DNA of 64,000 nucleotides from Halichoerus grypus. Taxonomy: Eukaryota; Chordata; Mammalia; Carnivora; Phocidae. Positions 32,931 through 44,414 of the stretch are shown in pieces. The stretch's first letter is position 1. The number at the start of each line of letters is the position of its first letter. The notes beneath the pieces are model-generated. The model saw nothing but the letters and a program-made list of their open reading frames with translations, had not been told where the DNA came from and ran no database searches. Made by a program: the position numbers and the translations under genes. The stretch spans positions 146,550,262 through 146,614,261 of the forward strand of contig NC_135718.1 in assembly GCF_964656455.1 (NCBI RefSeq). The letters are read 5' to 3'.

Positions 32931-34564
32931 ACAGTCAGGAAGACACAGGGGGATGATGTCTGGAAACACTCCCAAAATGTCTAACATGCTGCCTGTTGTA
33001 AGGTATTGTCACATTGGTAGAATCACAGGGCCCAGAGCTAATTGCACGATTTCAAGTTCCATCTACTAGGAAGCCCAAAACCATTTCAGGGAAACCCACT
33101 CTGCCCGCCGAGTAAGCCTGGCCTCAGTGGAGGGTGGTGGGCTTTGAGCTCCCCAACCCCCGCTTGCCCCCAAACACCTTGCTGGAGAGGCCTGGACCCT
33201 GGCAGTCAGGAAAAGAAAGGAGACCACTACGTAGCCCTGTAGGAAGCAGCTCTGGGCAGAATTTGTAGCTGCAACTCCAAGAAGCCTTTGGAAAGGAAAG
33301 GAGGCTGAACATCAGATCTGGGCCAAACTTGAAATCCCAGCACACTTTGCCTGGTTTAAGCCACCTAGAGAAGCCAGCCAGGGGCAGGGGCCCTTTTCCT
33401 GTTGTGAGCTCAGGCAAGAGATACAGAGGCAGAAAATGGTGATAATAATAATTTTACACACACATACACACATACACCTTTTTGTGGGTTTCCACTGATA
33501 CAGAGGGGGAAAATATATATATAGTGTTGGGGGTGGGGATCTCCCACTGTCCTATCTCTACAAAGTTTCTGATGCCCCAGATCTTGGCTAGGACACCACA
33601 GTTTGGAGGTCGCATTACAGATCTGGCTCTGAGTATGCAAATAAAAGGATACGTTTCTTCAAATGTTCCACCCCCCAGGCTGTCCCACCACATGGCAGGC
33701 ATACGTGGTTATGGTCCCTCTCTCTGCCCACCCTGCCTGCTGTGGCCCCGTTCCACATGGCCCCGCCTGGACCAGCCACGCAGCTTGCCTCAGGACTGCT
33801 TCCCAAGGCCCCCTGAGGGCCCGCTGCACCCCTCCCCAGCCAGACCCAGCACCATGAGCCCTCTGAGGAGAGAGGTAATCTGGCCCAGCTGGGGAGTGGT
33901 CCAGAAGAGAAACCACCCGCTCTTCTCACCGGGATAAATATGAAGCCAGGCCTCTGGGCAGCAGGCCACATGGCCACACGCAGGAGCCTCTCCTCTGCCT
34001 CCGGGCTCCCAGGGGTCCTTAGCTAACCCAGAACATGTGGCTCAGTCCTTAAAGCCGCTGAGTGTGGGTCAGAAATGCCGAGAGAAGGGAAAATAGACGC
34101 TATGGCATTACAGCGCTGAGGGGAGAAGGCCGAGACCCAGAGCAGCAGCCCAGCTGCCCTCGGACACCCCTGGGGACCATGGGGGGCTCTGACAGGGCAT
34201 GCGAAGCATTCAAACAGCAAGATGGCTACATGGGGGGCTGGTCTCAGGCTGGCTGATGCCCCATGTCTCTGGGAACAGGGAGGAGACAGGAAGGACGGCA
34301 GAATACTTTGCCTCAGGCCAGGCTCAGGATGAGGGTGAACCAACCAAGGCGCCCAGGGTGCAAAAATTTCAGAAGGCCCTTGACGCAGGTTTGTGCAAAG
34401 ACCGACTCTGCACTTGCTGAGCACGAACGCCCCACGGTGTCTGCCCTGGATGCCTGGCTTCCCTCACCCTGCTCCCAGCCCTGCTCTGTGCCACCATCTA
34501 CATGCTGCTTTCTTCACAGGAAGGGAGGGTGGGGGTGGCTCCCGTGAGATCCCTCGGGATACTC
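32931..34564. other. Flanking DNA, nothing recognised
   Basis: A short CA/CATA tract at 33455-33478 and a TATATATA run near 33513. GC-rich open frames at 33482-33977 on both strands are compositional. Confidence 0.4.
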
Positions 34565-34660
34565 ATTCTCCCAGCAAGTGTTTATACGGAGCATCTACTA
34601 TGTGCCAGACTAAACAGAGCCCCTGCCCAGAGGGAGACGATGCTCACAGGAAGCTCTGGG
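34565..34660 (-). repeat. L2 3' end fragment, antisense
   Basis: GTGTTTATACGGAGCATCTA and CTATGTGCCAGACTAAACAG, then CCCCTGCCCAGAGGGAGACG, match the reverse of the L2 terminus. Confidence 0.7.
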
Positions 34661-35210
34661 CACCACTCATCCTCTCCTTTGGTGCCATACATCACAAGTA
34701 ACCCCAGAAGTTTAACAAGTGCTCCCTTAGTCTGCCTGTGAGGGGAAGACGCCTTTCCGGCCCGAGGACTTGGTGAGGACGGGTGAGGTGACAAGCAGCA
34801 TTCTGTCGTGTTGTTTGATCTCTTCCAAGGAAAGGCACTAGGGAGAGCCTACAGCCTCATCCACACATACACAGGCTCTGGTGATGGGAGAAACAGCTGG
34901 TTATCTCTCCATCTGCTCTTGTCCCCTCACCCCCACCCTCCAAACCAATTAGAATATTCCACACAGACATGATCCAATGAAATGTTAATTGGAAAAATAA
35001 CAGGAAAGATAATACATGCACTTCAGGCTGAGAACTATTTCATTAAACTGGTCTTTGAAAGCAAGACAGCCAATTAAATTATTTCCCACTTCACTCCCTC
35101 ACGTACCAGAAACTATAGAAAGCTATTACTTCTAATTAATTAGGAAAGAAAGAAGGGCCCTGCATATGCATATCAGATGAACGGGGCCTTAGGCTCTACA
35201 CCACCTAGCT
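34661..35210. other. Flanking DNA with a TAAT-rich segment
   Basis: 34945-35165 has CCAATTAGAATATTCC, GTTAATTGGAAAAATAAC, CAATTAAATTATTTCCC and CTAATTAATTAGG: homeodomain-type TAAT cores and no repeat. It looks like a conserved non-coding element; this is an inference. Confidence 0.35.
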
Positions 35211-35390
35211 CTACACACGCGCACACACACACACACATGCATGTACACACATGCATGCACACCCCCCCACGTGTGCACACATGTGCATGCGTGTGCACAC
35301 GCACATACATGTGCACACACGCACATGCATGTACACGCACATATGCACATGCATGTACATACACACACATGCACGTACACACACACATGC
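35211..35390. repeat. Alternating purine-pyrimidine CA/CATG/CGCA tract
   Basis: About 180 bases built from ACAC, GCATGC, GTGTGCAC and ACGCAC blocks, almost strictly alternating purine and pyrimidine except for a CCCCCCC break near 35263. Open on both strands only because of the repeat (His-Thr, Cys-Val). Confidence 0.95.
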
Positions 35391-38369
35391 CTTAGGGTTG
35401 AAGACTCATCTGCTGTCTCACCTGAAGAATGTCATGGGTCTTCTGAAAACAGCAAAAAAAAATCTGCTCCCAAGAGTCACTCACAAAATCAAACAAAGGA
35501 AAATGCCTTTTTTGGGCACATTCATCAGAAAGGAAATAGGGGCCTTTGTTGTGAGAGAATAAGCAGCTCTAAACTCAGTTGGATTCAAAACGATCTTGTC
35601 CTTTCCTCTTCAGGAAAGAAGGAGGCACTTCCCAAGCCAGCTCCCTCCTTCAAATGCTCAGGATGGTGTCAGGGACCAGGAGACCCGTCCTTTTGAATGG
35701 ACCTTAATATGAAGGTCTCATGCAAGGCATCTTCACGTTTCCATCTGTGAAATGGGAAGAAGTCCTGTTCTCAGTGCCACAGTCACCCCCCCGAAATTTT
35801 TAAGCTCGTGAGAACACATTGGCAGAGTTTCCTGGGGGAAACTGAGAGATAAAACTCAACCATGCAGTTAAAATATTTCCTGTACCAAAATTATGCTAAC
35901 CCAAAGGCACCCTTACTGTATAGTAAGTTGAATACAGTTAACAGATATGAACATTATAATAATGAATATAATGGTCATATAAAGCAGTTGTCACAATGAT
36001 GTGACGTTTGCACACAGGCTTCTCTCCAGTATGGTCCATGAGCAGCACACAGCCTCCGAGGTTGTCTCAAGGCTTCTGCACACAAGTGCCCACGTCATAT
36101 CCCGACTTCCGCCATCATCCCCCACGTCTGTCACTCTGTGCCATGCAAGATATCAAGGGCCGGCAGAGCCTAGCACTCTCAGTGCCTCTGACCACTCACT
36201 CACTGCAGGGGGCGGGGGACAGGCACTGGGTGCACTAGGGCACAGCAGCTAGAGTACAGGGTGTATGGGGGAACCGTTTCTAGAATGGCTTATAGGCTAT
36301 TAAGTCCCCATTTGTACATATAATGTGGTTGTCTGCAAACTTCAAACAACTGGAACGAGTTTATTTGACAACCTCTGTAAGAACCGGGGATTTGTTTTCT
36401 TCTTGAAATTGAAACCATGCAGACATTCTGAAAACGCCACGGTGTTCATTTGTTGTTGGAAAAACTCGTTCTGCTGTGCATCCCTGTAAGCAAAGCCAGT
36501 ATATCAAAAATCCAAAGACACAAAGCAGAAAAAATGATCAGGGAAGAAAGAGGAGGATGCCTGGTGCTTGGATTCACCTCAGAGCAACTCTTCCTTCCAT
36601 GCATTCAAAAGTACCGTTTTTATTTGAAAGATTCAGTTCGCCCCCTTCTTTAGGACCATAACTATTAAAGTGATATATACAAATACCCACCCACACACAA
36701 AAATAGTGGCAGCAAGTTTGTCTTAAAAAGACAAACTGACTGACAACTTCAAGTTGAGTAGTATAGACCTACACTCGAGAAATTTTAGTGCAGTTGGAGT
36801 GTGCGCCCAGGCACAGGAGTATGGGGTAAGCCACAGGGTTCTGGTGAATCAGCGAGTCTTGCAAATCTCCTTGTGCCTTCAGGTGCTAAAAAACAAGGCA
36901 GGGGGGTGGGGGGTCTGGAATTCCCACCCATTTCTTTAGATCCCTTTGTGCCTTGCTGGTGGGTAACACCTATGGATGATCTGGAATCCCTTAATATTAT
37001 TTTAGTTTTTAATCATTTTTTAAGACCCACATAAATACTATAGACCATCTTTACAGAGAAATGCATATGTAAATAAGTCCCAATAACTTCGCATAAAATT
37101 GCAGGGTCGTTGTCCCCTTGAAATCTATAAAGCCAGATTATAACCATCTGCTTTTAAGGAATGAGATTCTTTGGTCACTGTCTTCATGCCCGTCTTATTT
37201 ACATGTTTCCATGTCCACATACAGGTCACCTAGTAGGACAAGGCACGTCCAGCAAGCAGAACCACATGGCAGAGACTAAAGAGGAGGAAATGAGCCATGG
37301 CTGGTGGTTCTAGAAGCTGAAGACCTGGACAGCTGATTTCCCATTAAAACGAGTGCCATTCTCCCTGTCTCCTCGCCATCCTCCCATCCCGTGAGCTGTA
37401 CCCCCTCCTACCAAAGCACGGGTCATGCAGCACTCCCCATGGACTGGCTGGGCTGGGCTCGGCTCTTGGCGGGCTGTGCTGAAGTGGGAGCTGTGTCTGC
37501 TGTATCTTTTTGTGTGGAAAGATTGGGTCCATCCAGATCTCAAGTCCATCCCCGACCCTCTAAAGTGAAGCTGCCCAGGGAGGAAGAGCTGGTCAGCCTG
37601 GACTTCAGACACCTAACATGGCCCAGCCTTGGTTCCCAAACTCTTGCCTTCCCTCCCTACGCTTTTGGGTCTGAAACAGCGGGAATGCATATCTCCCCTT
37701 TTCCTCCCTTCTCCACATGGGGGGCCAGTGTGGATACTCTCTTGAGATTTCTCTGATCCTTGGAGCTAGGGCCAAAGCAGTCCTGCTTCCCTGGCATGAC
37801 CAGGCTGGTGTCTTCAGGTGACCAAGGGCAAGTGTATGTCAGCAGGATCAATGGGGGGAGGGGAGAGCCACCCTAAGAGGGCAAAAATGGTGTGCATTGT
37901 TTTATTTATTGGTTTATTGGTTGGCTTGCTTACTGGTTGATTCATTTATAAAATATGTATTTATTATACAGCAGAAAACCCACTCCCATCTTTGAGGCGT
38001 CCAGCCCCGGAATCTGTCTTCTTGGCCCTGGAGAGCACAGTGAGTGACTCCTCTCTGAAGCCACAGAAAAAACAGAGGGGGGATTTCTCTCTCTGTGCCC
38101 AAACACTTCTACCCCAACCAGATTTTCAGCCAGAAGTGGGGTTAGAAACCACCAGCTCTAGTGAGGCAATAAAGCCATACAAATCAGCAGAAAGAGGGTC
38201 AACTGTCCAAGTAGAAGCTCCCAGCATCCCGCCCTCCCCTCCCCCTCACAGCATAACCCCTCCCCTGCTCTGTGTGCACGTGGGGCGGGGAGGAGGGGCA
38301 GTCAGCTGCAGCCTGGCCACCTCAGATCTAGATTTTTCCTTCTGCTCTGGTGCCGCCTTCTGAAGTCCA
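35391..38369. other. Flanking DNA, mostly unique
   Basis: No repeat family recognised. Stretches such as 36920-37230 are AT-rich and could be conserved. Open frames at 37391-37756 and 37992-38363 show no known domain. Confidence 0.35.
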
Positions 38370-38500
38370 CATGCACATTAGAGATGCCTGAGGAGCTTAA
38401 ACTCATTACAGCAGAATCTGGGGATAGAGCCTGGGCATGGGTGTTTTTAAAAGTACCCCCAGATGATCCTAATGTGAGGCTAGGGTTGAGAAGCACTTCT
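38370..38500 (+). repeat. MER5-type hAT DNA transposon fragment
   Basis: GATGCCTGAGGAGCTTAAAC, CATGGGTGTTTTTAAAAG, CCCCAGATGATCCTAATGTG and GGTTGAGAAGCACTTCT match the order of MER5A-like non-autonomous elements up to the 3' terminal inverted repeat (TTGAGAACCACTG in the family). Confidence 0.75.
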
Positions 38501-39083
38501 AGTGTTTTTTCCCTTCGTCCCTCCCACCCATCCACATCCTTCATCCTCTATTTCCGGAGCTTTCTGCCTTGCCAAGAATGGGAGTGGCCACTGGGGAATG
38601 AGAACTCTCTTCCCATTTCTCCAGCCCCTCCTCCTCACTCAACCTTACCCATCAGGTCAACCAACCTGAGTGGATCCCTGGAGAGTTGGCAGGTCCCACC
38701 ATTTTGCACCCCAAGGCTGGTGCCTACACCCAGCCCGGGGGCTCTCAAACAGTGTCCAGCTTTTCTAGGAATAGAAACCCACTCCCCACCAGATTCTCTT
38801 TTTATCTGCCCCAGACTCCCCAGCTCCAAAGGTTTAAAGGGCACTTGGGTGACATTTATGTCTCCCAATCCCAATCCTGATGGGAAGGCCCGTGCTGAGT
38901 CTTGATAACCCAAGGCTTGGCTATTTCTGCAGAGCCACCTGAATTGAATGAGGGTCAACTGGTAACAGAGGAAGGAGTCTCATTACCCCAAGCCAGTTCT
39001 TTCCCCAACAGTTGTGCAGCATCCAAATCCCAAATGGCTGAGAAGAGACATCTCCCCCTTCACACTTTACAAGATCTCCACTG

Positions 39084-39142
39084 AGTGTGAGTAAATGCGT
39101 GTGTATGTGTGTGATGTGTATGTGTGTATGTGTGTGATGTGC
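39084..39142. repeat. Imperfect (TG)n tract
   Basis: TGTGTATGTGTGTGATGTG units repeated about twice. Confidence 0.85.
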
Positions 39143-39257
39143 ATCAGCTGCATACAAACCATCGAGATCCACAGAGATGTACCATGTTCATAAATGGGCC
39201 CAGGTGAATTCCATATTAGATATATACACAAGAATGTTGTAATATATACAAACTGTT

Positions 39258-39275
39258 ACACACACACACACACAG
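39258..39275. repeat. Short (CA)n tract
   Basis: About nine CA units. Confidence 0.8.
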
Positions 39276-39797
39276 TCCAGGGAAACCTGGGATGTGGGAA
39301 GAGGTTTTTTTCGTACTTGATCTCCCCCATCTGAGTAATTTCCTGGGGTGAGTACTAGTTCACACACACCCTCTGTTGCCCAGCCTGTCCCCTCCTGCAT
39401 TCCATACCACCAAGCCTTCTTTCCCCATTAGTCAGAATGTCCCTGCCCTATGTCCCATCTCTCAGGGTCCTACTCTCTGATAGGTGACAGACAGTTCAGT
39501 CAGTGGGTACTAAAGAGTTGAGGGTTACCCCTCCCAGGTGACATTCATGTTTTAATTGGGGCTACAGATAATGCCTTAATCCGAAGGAGTGGCTCTAACA
39601 GTGGGTATCTCAGGCACAGCAGTGGGCCAGTAAGGGAGATTACTTTTTATCAGGGGAGCTTTTTAGGCCCCCCCAACCACACTTATCTCTAAGATCAACC
39701 CTTCATAAGTACATGAGCACAAGCAAGCACACTTACCTATGTACACTTTCCAGAATGTTGACACTCCTCCCTTATATTGGCCCGAATTTTACAAATG

Positions 39798-39834
39798 AAA
39801 AAAAAAAGAAGAAGAAGAAGAAAAAGAAGAAGGA
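39798..39834. repeat. Pure purine A/GAA tract
   Basis: A-run followed by AAGAAGAAGAAGAAG and AAAAAGAAGAAGG; all purine on the + strand. Confidence 0.9.
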
Positions 39835-40381
39835 ACAGCTAAATTAATTTAAACCTCACTGGGAAATGTAGCCTATATTTCACTGGCCGCCAGCCACATG
39901 GCCCACCCCACCCTGTTCCATTTCCCTGCTGCTCCTTCTCTTTTCTGCTACCACCCCATCAGTTAATTTACTCAAAAGTGTCCTCTCTGTGCCCCCCTCC
40001 CCCCCGTGCCCTCCAACAGATGTATTTCCTTCCTTCACTGTTTCCCGTTTGGAATTGTGCTGTTTTTCGGTGTTGTCTGGACAAAGAGCAGGTGAAAAGC
40101 ATGAGCATGTGTGTATCGCTTGGAAGAAAGAGAAACCGGGTATTCTGCTGCAGTTTGGAAAAAAAGCCACCCAAGGAAGAGACGAAAGCTGGCTCTGCAG
40201 AGTGCCTTAAAAATGACTTCAATTAGGAAATTCTGAGTCGTCAGTCTTTGGATGTTACATAAACTCAAACAGATGTTGCATTTCACTTCTCTGGGATTAA
40301 AAAAAGTTAAATACAGTATGTATTCAACAACAACAAAGTATCTTTTCTCTTTAATTTGGTCATTAAAGATGCAGCGGCTGG

Positions 40382-40407
40382 TTTTTGTTTTGTTTTGTTT
40401 TTTTTAA
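40382..40407. repeat. (TTTTG)n / T-rich tract
   Basis: Three TTTTG units and an eight-to-nine T run. Confidence 0.8.
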
Positions 40408-41121
40408 AGCCTTGGGGAGGCCTCAGAATAAGCAGCTCTGGGACGTACAGAGGGCAGATGCAAGAGTCCTGCCCACTAGGACAACTGGTGGGCTAAGGCC
40501 AACTTAGTGCTGTGAAACTGGGGAGGGGAGAACATTCTAGAAAAGAAGAGGGCAAACCTTGCCCTTTATCCCCTCCCCACCACTACTCCTCTCTAGAGCA
40601 CCCTTTGGCCAGTTTCTGCTTTGCCTTTGCTAAATGATTTCCCCTTAGTTCAACACTTGCCACCTAGGATTCTACTTAAACAAGATAACGTGAAGAGTTT
40701 GAGCTCCCAAAGGTAGTTAAGGCTTCTGGGATATCGCCTTCTCTCCCTCGAGTCACGTTTTTTAATGGTCAGACCTATCTGGGTGACAATGGGAAGTGTA
40801 GTTGGGATGGAGATCTTGGCGTGCACGTGGATTCTGAACACTCTGCAGGTGGGAAGGAACTGGGGAGCACAGCTCTCCAGCCCTGGCCGGCCACAGCACC
40901 CACCCCGGCCCCCCACCCCTGCCTCTCCCGCCTCCTCCTCACCCTGCTTTTCTGCTGGAAGTAAACACCTGGCTGGCAAGTGCTTGGTGTCATCGGGCTA
41001 ACAGCTGTTCTTTCTATTGGACCTTTTATTCAGAGCTATCATGGCTATTTGCCACAAGAGATGGGACCCTTTTGAGGGGTCAGTAGTTTTAAGAGGGCTA
41101 GGAGTCAAAAATTCATATTTG

Positions 41122-41149
41122 TTCTCTCTTTCTCTCTCTCTCTCTCTCA
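41122..41149. repeat. (TC)n microsatellite
   Basis: About 12 TC units with one TTT interruption. Confidence 0.9.
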
Positions 41150-41486
41150 CCATTCAAAAGAGGAAAAGCAAGAAGGAGACCCAGATACTCAAAGAATGGT
41201 AAATAGTGGTTTCCACTAGGGGGAAGAAATTTTATCTACCATGCCTCTCCTGGGGTGAGGGGCGGTACATTTTTAAACATATATATTTATAAGTAGGACA
41301 CCCCCCCCCCACCAAGTGAGCCAAGCAGGACATGCACAGTTCTGTGGGAAGCAGCCTTACAGGCACATTTCGGAAACGGGATTCCTACATCTTCTCCAGT
41401 AAAAAGCATAATCTGAAGTATATCCTGTGTGAAAGGGCAATTGGCACTTTTTCCTAATTAATTTATTTTAAGAAATAAACACTGCC

Positions 41487-41681
41487 GGGCACCTGGGTGG
41501 CTCAGTTGGTTAAGCGACTGCCTTCGGCTCAGGTCATGATCCTGGAGTCCCTGGATCGAGTCCCGCATCGGGCTCCCTGCTCGGCAGGGAGTCTGCTTCT
41601 CCCTCTGACCCTCCCCCCTCTCATGTGCTCTCTCTCATTCTCTCTCTCTCAAATAAATAAATAAAATCTTAAAAAAAAAAA
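41487..41681 (+). mobile_element. CAN SINE, young type
   Basis: Head GGGCACCTGGGTGGCTCAG, body CTCTGACCCTCC, CTCTCATGTGCTCTC, AAATAAATAAATAAAATC and a pure A-tail. A perfect 16-base duplication AGAAATAAACACTGCC flanks it at 41471-41486 and 41682-41697. Confidence 0.98.
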
Positions 41682-41720
41682 AGAAATAAACACTGCCCTG
41701 GTGATGGCTGAACACACCGA

Positions 41721-41749
41721 GTGTGTGTGTGTGTGTGTGTGTGTGTGTA
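41721..41749. repeat. (TG)n microsatellite
   Basis: About 14 GT units. Confidence 0.95.
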
Positions 41750-41912
41750 CATGTATAAAGCTCAAATGTATAAATGAAGGTTGGGAACATAGTGACAGTT
41801 GAGGCAAACTTGAAAATAAGTGGTATTTCTTTCTCGCTAAAAGAAACTGTAAAATTCTATGTTAAACTCCATAATGGTTTAGAAAAGGAAACAATGATAT
41901 ATTTGATTTAAA

Positions 41913-41913
<1 letters not shown>

Positions 41914-41946
<33 letters not shown>
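41914..41946. repeat. (CA)n microsatellite
   Basis: About 16 uninterrupted AC units. Confidence 0.95.
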
Positions 41947-41948
<2 letters not shown>

Positions 41949-41949
41949 A

Positions 41950-42745
41950 AAGAAGAAATTTGGGGGAACAAAGAATATTCAAACAAAAACTATATATTTA
42001 TTGCTACCTATGTGAAGAAATGGTACAACCTGCCTAATCAACTTATGGCACAAATATGATCACATTTGTTTTATTTTTCAAATTAATTACCTGAACTTTC
42101 TTAGGCCCTGTTAGCAGAGAGTTCAGTAATCCCTTCTTGAGGCTCCTCAACCCACCCACCCCCAATTTCTCAGTAACCCTGTATCCTGAACTCATCCCAA
42201 AGAGAGCCGAAACACCAAACAGAAAGAACATGGTCATGTTCATCCATTGCTGCCTTCCCTTCCCACCAGCTGAGGGAAGATAGCAGTTCACTGTTGCTGG
42301 GATGCCCAGGGCAAAAGTTATCACCTTGGTACGGCTTTGGACACCATACTCTGCTCAGTCACTGTTCTCAAAGAGAAACGATGCCAAGGGTGCTGGGAAC
42401 TGGAGGCCCTTCTAAAATCCATCTCATGTTGTGCTGAAACCACCTTCCTCACAACTTTCTAAGCCTCTATGTTACACCCAGTTCAACAACCTAAAGCCCT
42501 GTCCGCCCACCCAAGTCAGTGACCTTAGCACTCTTCCTGCTCTGAGCCCAAGTATGGGTCCCTTGGAGATCCCCACGGGTGTCCCAACTTCAAACCTAGG
42601 AAAGGGAATTGGGTCTCCTTCCCTGACTTACAGAAAGGCCCAGGTCTCCTAGGCAAGCTGATCCACTTCTGCCTTGCCCCTTCCCTGAAGCCCCTGTTTG
42701 CATAAGTAAGGAGACCACTGGAGTGATCTGCAGAGCAAGAGATTT
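41950..42745. other. Flanking DNA, nothing firm
   Basis: A reverse frame at 42043-42324 includes a hydrophobic run (MTMFFLFGVSALFGM). I see only a vague resemblance to multi-pass membrane proteins and do not call a pseudogene. Confidence 0.35.
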
Positions 42746-42749
42746 ATTT

Positions 42750-42985
42750 ATTTCAACAAATACTTATTAAGTGACCAGCATGTACCAGACACTATTCTAG
42801 ATGCTGAGCAGTCCTCAGGATCACACAGACAAAAAATCCATCCCTCCTGGAACTGCCATTCTAGTGGAGGGAGAGATAGGCGATAGACATAATGAATAAG
42901 GAAATTGTATGTTATGTGGTGAGAGGTTCAATGGGAGGGGACAAGAACAGAGAAGGGGGATCAAGAGTTCAGGAAGATCAGCTTC
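42750..42985 (-). repeat. L2 3' end, antisense
   Basis: TTTCAACAAATACTTATTAA, GCATGTACCAGACACTATTC, ATCCCTCCTGGAACTGCC and ATTCTAGTGGAGGGAGAG match the reversed L2 terminus. Confidence 0.85.
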
Positions 42986-43274
42986 CAGGTTCTTTTCTAT
43001 CTGGGCCATATGCCAAGAAGCAGCTGCCAATTGCATTTACTAATAAGAACAATAGTAATCATGCCCTCTCCCATTTAACCTATGCATCAGGAGGTGCCCT
43101 GGGCCACGGAAGGATCACTTCACACTCTCCAAGGCAGTCTCAGGTTGATCACCTCCTATCTCGGGCAACTTGTGGAGCCTTCACTGACTGCTGCTGAGCA
43201 AGGTGAAGTGGCCCCCGAGGGCCACATGGCTACTAAGAGTCAGGCTCTCCTGACTCCCTTGTATGATGTCCCCA

Positions 43275-43385
43275 ATGAACGTGGAAAGAGCACAAGACAT
43301 GAAGCCCAAAGATTCAAAACTGAGACCCAGCATTGCCTCTTACTAGGTGTACGCAACCTAGAAAAGTTCCCTGCAAACAGAAGAT
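43275..43385 (+). repeat. MIR 5' half, sense
   Basis: GTGGAAAGAGCACAAGACAT, CAGCATTGCCTCTTACTAGG and CAACCTAGAAAAGTTCCC are MIR-like. Confidence 0.6.
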
Positions 43386-44009
43386 AAGACTGGATGTGAA
43401 ATTACATTATAAATCAGAAGGCATGGGACAAATGACACTTTTGGGCAACTCTGCGGGCTGCCTCAACACTCCACTTACCTACTCTCGGTGTGATTCATTA
43501 AGTAAATAAATATAATTAAAAGGAGTTATTTTTACAGCATGCTGCACACAACTCCCAAAGCAATCCTTACTCAAGTTGGAAAAATTAAAACAGTATATAT
43601 TTTCTGTCTGTAAACTAATTATCTGATTCCAACTGGATTCAGAGCAAGTCCACTTGCAGGTACTCTACGAAAGCATGCATGTAACTACATGAAATGTGCT
43701 GAAGAAGCACTGGGACATGGTCCTTGCCAGGAGCTTCTGAGCCCTCTGTGTGGAGAAAAGGACATTCGTGTGACGGATCCCAGGGGTGTGGGTGTGGCAA
43801 CAAACAAGCAGTTGGATTTATTGTCCCATCCCAGGCCTCTGGCTTCCCTTTGTTATCTCAGCCATTGGAGGATGCTCACCATGGAGCAGAAAGAAGTGTC
43901 ATGCTGGTCTGAAAGGCAGCTGGTCCTGAGCCCATCAGTCTAACCTAGTAAGTAAGACTGAATTCAGCTTCTGGGAAAGCTTAGAAGATAAAAACTATAG
44001 GCAGGAAGT
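43386..44009. other. Flanking DNA, nothing recognised
   Basis: AT-rich at 43490-43660 (TATAATTAAAAGGAG, GTAAACTAATTATCTG), otherwise ordinary. Confidence 0.35.
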
Positions 44010-44414
44010 TGCTATGCACTGAGCGTGTCCCCCAAAATGCCTATGTTGAAAGCATATCACCCACAGTGATGGTATTTGGAGACTGGGAGGTAGTTAGGTT
44101 TGGGGGGTATTTTAGTCTTGGAGAGGTGATCAGGTTTGGATGAGGTCATGGGGAAGGAGCCTCCATGGTGGGCGTGGTGCCCTTATAAAGGGATGAAAAG
44201 ACCCCAGCTCACTCACTTGTGCTCTCTTGCTCTCGCTTGTTCGCTCTCTTTCTCCCCCAAGTGAGGAAACCAGGAAGAGCTCCCTCACTAGAACCACACC
44301 ATGTGGCCACCCTGATCTTGGACTTCCAGCCTCCAGAACTGTGAGAAGGAAATGTCTGTTGGTCAAGCAATCCAATTTATGGTGTTCTCATAGCGATCCC
44401 AACTGACTAAGACA
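44010..44414 (+). mobile_element. MaLR-type solo LTR
   Basis: Begins TGCTATGCACTGAGCGTGTC, then CCCAAAATGCCTATGTTGAA, GGTGCCCTTATAAAGGGATG, TCTTGGACTTCCAGCCTCC and AGAACTGTGAGAAGGAAATG, ending ACTGACTAAGACA. These are landmarks of ERVL-MaLR LTRs. No internal retroviral sequence follows, so it is a solo LTR. Ancient and non-coding. Confidence 0.8.

Larger units (their letters stand above)
38501..41486. other. Flanking DNA with low-complexity tracts
   Basis: Contains TG-, CA-, GAA-, T- and TC-rich tracts (listed separately). 39970-40290 is stop-poor in several frames. No gene is supported. Confidence 0.4.

Noticed and set aside
35177..35696. Cys-Val or His-Thr repeat protein frames
   Set aside because: They are translations of the CA/CATG repeat in different frames on both strands.
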